This document shows, piece after piece, positions 61,184 to 64,000 of a stretch of DNA of 64,000 nucleotides. Location of the stretch: the NCBI GenBank assembly GCA_966250335.1, contig CBINGZ010000009.1, positions 62,001 to 126,000 of the forward strand, read 5' to 3'. This DNA is from OLB7 sp966250335. Lineage in GTDB: Bacteria > Bacteroidota > Ignavibacteria > OLB7. The notes below the pieces were generated by a model. The model was given only the letters and a program-made list of their open reading frames with translations. It had not been told where the DNA came from and searched no databases. Both the position numbers and the translations under genes were made by a program. Numbering within the stretch: position 1 is the stretch's first letter; every line of letters begins with the position of its first letter.

Positions 61184-63022
61184 ATGAGAATCACCATTCC
61201 CACATCCACCATGCTGTCGGCGCTGATTCTGGTTCTACTGCTGGTTCCCGGGAGCGGAGGGCTGCTTGCGCAGCGCTGGCAATATGAATACGGCGGCTCG
61301 ACCTGTCTCGAGTTCGGGACGAAGGGGGTCATGCCGGTCTCGACGGGAGGATACATCGCCGCGGGAGCTTCACACAGCACGGCGATCGGCTGCAACGAGC
61401 GTGACGTCTACGTCGTGCGGACGAACGACGACGGCAGTCTTGCCTGGTCCTTCACCTATAACATCGATAATCAGTTGAGTGGGGCGACCTGCGTTCAGGA
61501 GTGTGCCAACGGCGATTTTATCGTCACCGGCTCAACAGGTCCCGGCGCGACATGTTGCTGCCAGCCGAGCAACATCTTTCTGATGCGGCTGCGGCCGGAC
61601 GGGAGCGTGATCTGGGTGAGGTCGTACGGCACGGAGCGGAGGGAGAGCGCCTCGTCGGTCATCGAAATGACCACCGGCGACTCCATTCTGACGAGCCCGG
61701 GCGATCTCGTCGTCTGCGGTTCGATGCTCGGCGACGACGGCCAGTCCAGAGGCTACATGATCCGCACCACGGCGGGAGGGAGGCTGATATGGGATAAGAC
61801 CTATGCGGTCGAGTTGAGTCAGACCATACCGAACCCTCCCGTCTACTATTCCACCAACGAGTTGTCGGATGTCGAGGAGGCTGTCCACCATACGCCCGGC
61901 ACGATCCTGGTTGTCGGAACGATCGCGACGACCGCGCCCGGCTCGTCGAAGGCGATGCTGATGCGGGTCTACGGTCATGACGGCAGTCCGTATAACGATA
62001 TCAAGATCTGGTCAGCTCCGGGAGTCCCCACCACCGGAAGCTCCCTTGTGGAACTGACGGGGAATGCCCAGGGGACCAGTGCCGGTGATGTCGTCGTGAC
62101 CGGCACGATCATGCAGGGGGGAATCCCGAACGCATACACGGCGCGGTTCCGGGCGTTCGGTTGCAATGCTCTCGCCGAGGGATATTATCTGAGCGGGTAT
62201 ACAAGCATGGGCAACGACATCCAGGAGATGGCCAACGGCAATCTTGTCGTCGCGGGCGAGGTGAATGCGCCGCCGTACACCAGCGGAGCCGCGAGCGACG
62301 CGATGCTGATCGAGATCAAGCCTGACGATCTCACCTGCACGGGAAGCAAGATCAACATCTTCGGCGACGCCGACGGCGAGAGCGGATCATCGGTGATGGA
62401 GGTGGCCGCCTCCGGCTCGCGCACCGCCGGGTTTGTGATGGCGGGGACGTCGGCCGGTCAGCTCTATATGGTCAAGACCGATACACGCGGGAGCAGTTCC
62501 TGCAGCTCGAACCCGGTCGATCGGGATGATCTCCGTGTGCCGGGGTTCGTGGTCGGCTGCAAGGGGGTGACGACCTCTTCATGGAACCAGTGGTGCACCC
62601 CCTCCTGGACCGCGGACCGTCGTATATGGGAGAGCAAGCTCTGCTATCTGACCAACGGGATCCGCGACAACGGCAATCCCGGAGAGGGGACGACCGGAGG
62701 GGGAACATCGTCGGTTCCCGTTGAGGAAGGATCGGGACCCGTTTTCTCCATCTCCAATGACGCCGATATGACGAGCTACCCGAACCCCGTACGGAAGGGG
62801 AGCGCCTTCAGGCTGGAGTACACGCTCTCGCGCTCCGGTCCGGTCACGATCGACGTGGTCGACGTTTCCGGCCGGGTCGTCTATTCGCGTTCCGAGGAAT
62901 ACCCTGCCGGCGCCGGTCTGATTCCCGTCGAGACCGAGGGGTGGCCGAGCGGTTCGTATCTGGTCAAGCTGAGCACCTCCGGCGCCGCGGCATCGCAGCG
63001 GGTGACGGTGGTGGATAGGTAG
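61184..63022 (+). CDS. Secreted beta-propeller-like protein with T9SS sorting domain
   Basis: A 612-residue exported protein: signal peptide (MLSALILVLLLVPGSGGLLAQ), then repeated units of the type GDFIVTGSTGPG / DGSVIWVRSYG / GDLVVCGSMLGDDGQS / ANGNLVVAGEVNAPP, resembling beta-propeller (delta-60/Kelch-like) repeats common in extracellular proteins of this group. It has an unusual number of Cys, including a CCC run (GATCCCQPS). The C terminus is a T9SS sorting domain (MTSYPNPVRKGSAFRLEYT, DVVDVSGRVVYSRS, WPSGSYLVKLST). The start was set at the ATG before the signal peptide; upstream in-frame sequence is not signal-like. A long perfect hairpin follows. Confidence 0.83.
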   Translation: MRITIPTSTMLSALILVLLLVPGSGGLLAQRWQYEYGGSTCLEFGTKGVMPVSTGGYIAAGASHSTAIGCNERDVYVVRTNDDGSLAWSFTYNIDNQLSGATCVQECANGDFIVTGSTGPGATCCCQPSNIFLMRLRPDGSVIWVRSYGTERRESASSVIEMTTGDSILTSPGDLVVCGSMLGDDGQSRGYMIRTTAGGRLIWDKTYAVELSQTIPNPPVYYSTNELSDVEEAVHHTPGTILVVGTIATTAPGSSKAMLMRVYGHDGSPYNDIKIWSAPGVPTTGSSLVELTGNAQGTSAGDVVVTGTIMQGGIPNAYTARFRAFGCNALAEGYYLSGYTSMGNDIQEMANGNLVVAGEVNAPPYTSGAASDAMLIEIKPDDLTCTGSKINIFGDADGESGSSVMEVAASGSRTAGFVMAGTSAGQLYMVKTDTRGSSSCSSNPVDRDDLRVPGFVVGCKGVTTSSWNQWCTPSWTADRRIWESKLCYLTNGIRDNGNPGEGTTGGGTSSVPVEEGSGPVFSISNDADMTSYPNPVRKGSAFRLEYTLSRSGPVTIDVVDVSGRVVYSRSEEYPAGAGLIPVETEGWPSGSYLVKLSTSGAAASQRVTVVDR

Positions 63023-63055
63023 AGAGGGGTAGGATCTACTTCCCTGTGCCGTGAT

Positions 63056-63095
63056 ATGAGAACGCCCCGTCGATTTCTCGACGGGGCGTTCTCAT
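63056..63095. terminator. 18-bp perfect hairpin between convergent secreted-protein genes
   Basis: The arms ATGAGAACGCCCCGTCGA and TCGACGGGGCGTTCTCAT pair fully around a four-base TTTC loop. The hairpin lies between the stops of the T9SS protein and the minus-strand repeat protein and can serve both. It is the longest perfect stem I found in the window. Confidence 0.85.
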
Positions 63096-63148
63096 GATAT
63101 TTCCGCCGGCCGTGCGATACGGCGACGGCGGTTCGATCCGACAGGAGC

Positions 63149-64000
63149 TTAGTGCAGAGCCACCCACGTTGTACCGTCGTACCCCTCGAACTTGCCGATG
63201 GTCGTGTTGAACCGCATCATTCCCTGAACCGGCGTCGCGGGACGTTCGGCGGTTGTGCCGACCGGGATGATGATCGCGCCGGTGGAGGCCACTTCCAGCT
63301 TGGCGCGTGGAGTGCTGGTGCCGATACCGACATCTGCACTGTTGCCGAGAACGACGGCGTTGCTCTGTCCCACCACGGCGTTTGCGCCGATTGCCGTCGC
63401 GTTGGTCAGTGTGGCGGCGCTTGCACCGGTGGTGTTGGCGCTGACGCCGATCAGGGTGTTGCTCGAGCCGCCCACGACGGCCGATCCGGCGAATGAGCCG
63501 ACCGCCGTGTTGCCCGTGCCGGTCGCAAGCAGAAGCGAGTTGTTGCCGACCGCCGTGCTGTTACTGACGGTAGTGCTTGCCGCGAGGGCGCTGGTTCCGA
63601 CGGCTGTATTCCCCGCGCCGGTCGTGTTCGCCACCAGGGCGTTGTGTCCCATGGCGGTGTTGTTGCTGCTCGTCGTGTTCCCCAGCGCTCCGACGCCGGT
63701 GGCCGTGTTGTTGGTGCCTGTGGAGTTGAAGAAGAGGGCGTTGACGCCGACCGCCGTGTTGTCGGTGCCGGCCGTATTCGTGGCAAGCGCCCCCGCGCCG
63801 ACGGCGGTATTGGCTGTCGCCGTGTTGGCCGCCAGTGCGTTGGCGCCGACCGCCGTGTTGACTTCTCCGGTGACGGCTGCCCCGAGCGCGTTACGGCCGA
63901 CCGCCGTGTTGTTCGCTCCTGTCGTGTTCGCATCGAGCGCGCCGTAGCCGACCGCCGTGTTGTCGCTCGCCAGGTTCGATTCCAGTGCCGAGGTGCCGAG
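63149..64000 (-). CDS. Repeat-rich YadA-head/tail-fibre-like protein (5' part outside window)
   Basis: At least 283 codons are visible; the gene enters from beyond the right edge. The body is built of about eleven 16-17-residue units of the form NTAVGxxALxxNTTGxx, the Hep/Hag-type pattern of trimeric autotransporter heads and phage tail fibres, which fold as left-handed beta-rolls. The C terminus changes to VGIGTSTPRAKLEVASTG and then MMRFNTTIGKFEGYDGTTW, a module often found at the end of tail-fibre-like secreted proteins in Bacteroidota and relatives. It has no T9SS sorting domain. Long frames in the opposite and shifted phases here are by-products of the repeat composition. Confidence 0.82.
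   Translation of the reverse strand, partial: LGTSALESNLASDNTAVGYGALDANTTGANNTAVGRNALGAAVTGEVNTAVGANALAANTATANTAVGAGALATNTAGTDNTAVGVNALFFNSTGTNNTATGVGALGNTTSSNNTAMGHNALVANTTGAGNTAVGTSALAASTTVSNSTAVGNNSLLLATGTGNTAVGSFAGSAVVGGSSNTLIGVSANTTGASAATLTNATAIGANAVVGQSNAVVLGNSADVGIGTSTPRAKLEVASTGAIIIPVGTTAERPATPVQGMMRFNTTIGKFEGYDGTTWVALH
63430..64000 (-). repeat. Tandem about 48-51-bp coding repeats
   Basis: Successive units begin with AACACGGCGGTCGG or a near match on the minus strand and encode NTAVG followed by a small-residue AL motif. About eleven units are visible and the array continues past the window edge. The high DNA similarity suggests recent copying and possible length variation. Confidence 0.78.

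Overview
The window is about 64 kb of GC-rich, densely coded bacterial chromosome with no rRNA, tRNA, CRISPR array, transposase or integrase that I could recognise. Several secreted proteins end in the Por/type IX secretion (T9SS type A) sorting domain, recognisable from a PNP motif followed by a D-x-x-GR strand and a final hydrophobic strand. There is also a TonB-dependent outer-membrane receptor with a carboxypeptidase-regulatory-like plug extension. Together these point to a Gram-negative member of the Bacteroidota/Chlorobi/Ignavibacteria/Kapabacteria assemblage. The high GC and the mix of families suggest a Kapabacteria-like lineage, but that placement is inference. Many genes overlap by ATGA/GTGA, and Shine-Dalgarno signals are mostly weak.

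Layout. 0-4.5 kb: a tight operon of a pseudouridine synthase (5' end outside the window), a BaiN/HI0933-type flavoprotein, an alpha/beta hydrolase and an asparagine-synthase-like protein that lacks the glutaminase cysteine. 4.5-12.4 kb: DoxX, an SRPBCC-epimerase fusion, a DUF2279 protein, a GAF/PAS protein without an output domain, riboflavin synthase, an O-methyltransferase and two unknowns. 12.6-20.6 kb: Ser/Thr kinase, PP2C phosphatase, two FHA proteins, a class B penicillin-binding protein and a RodA/FtsW glycan polymerase, all on one strand. This gene set matches the actinobacterial pstP locus and probably couples phospho-signalling to cell-wall synthesis.

20.7-33.6 kb: surface/secretion island 1, with a subtilisin-like protease, an Fn3 repeat protein, a four-knuckle zinc ribbon, a large AAA/STAND regulator with a C-terminal SARP/BTAD-like part, a lipoprotein, a repetitive tail-fibre-like protein and a membrane protein. 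33.8-41.1 kb: arginine operon argC-J-B-F-R-G-H with an ARG-box-like palindrome in front. argD and carAB are not in the window. 41.1-47.6 kb: a DUF4157 (eCIS-effector-type) protein with a small downstream partner, DUF1697, a TonB-dependent receptor and a 2H-phosphoesterase/Nudix fusion.

47.8-55 kb: surface island 2, with a decayed FG-GAP/T9SS pseudogene, a second AAA/SARP-like regulator paralogous to the first, and a T9SS protein preceded by a collapsed paralogue of itself. 55.4-60.9 kb: a two-gene operon of a polytopic-membrane/GMC-oxidoreductase fusion and a membrane-inserted calcineurin-like phosphoesterase. 61.2-64 kb: another T9SS protein and the 3' part of a YadA-head/tail-fibre-like repeat protein that runs off the window.

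The best candidates for under-described biology are: (1) the mycobacterial-style kinase/phosphatase/FHA/PBP/RodA cluster in a Gram-negative; (2) the pair of regulators with reversed SARP order beside secreted surface proteins; (3) the DUF4157 protein with a cysteine/histidine payload-like domain and a candidate partner gene; (4) the membrane-GMC oxidase plus membrane-phosphoesterase pair.
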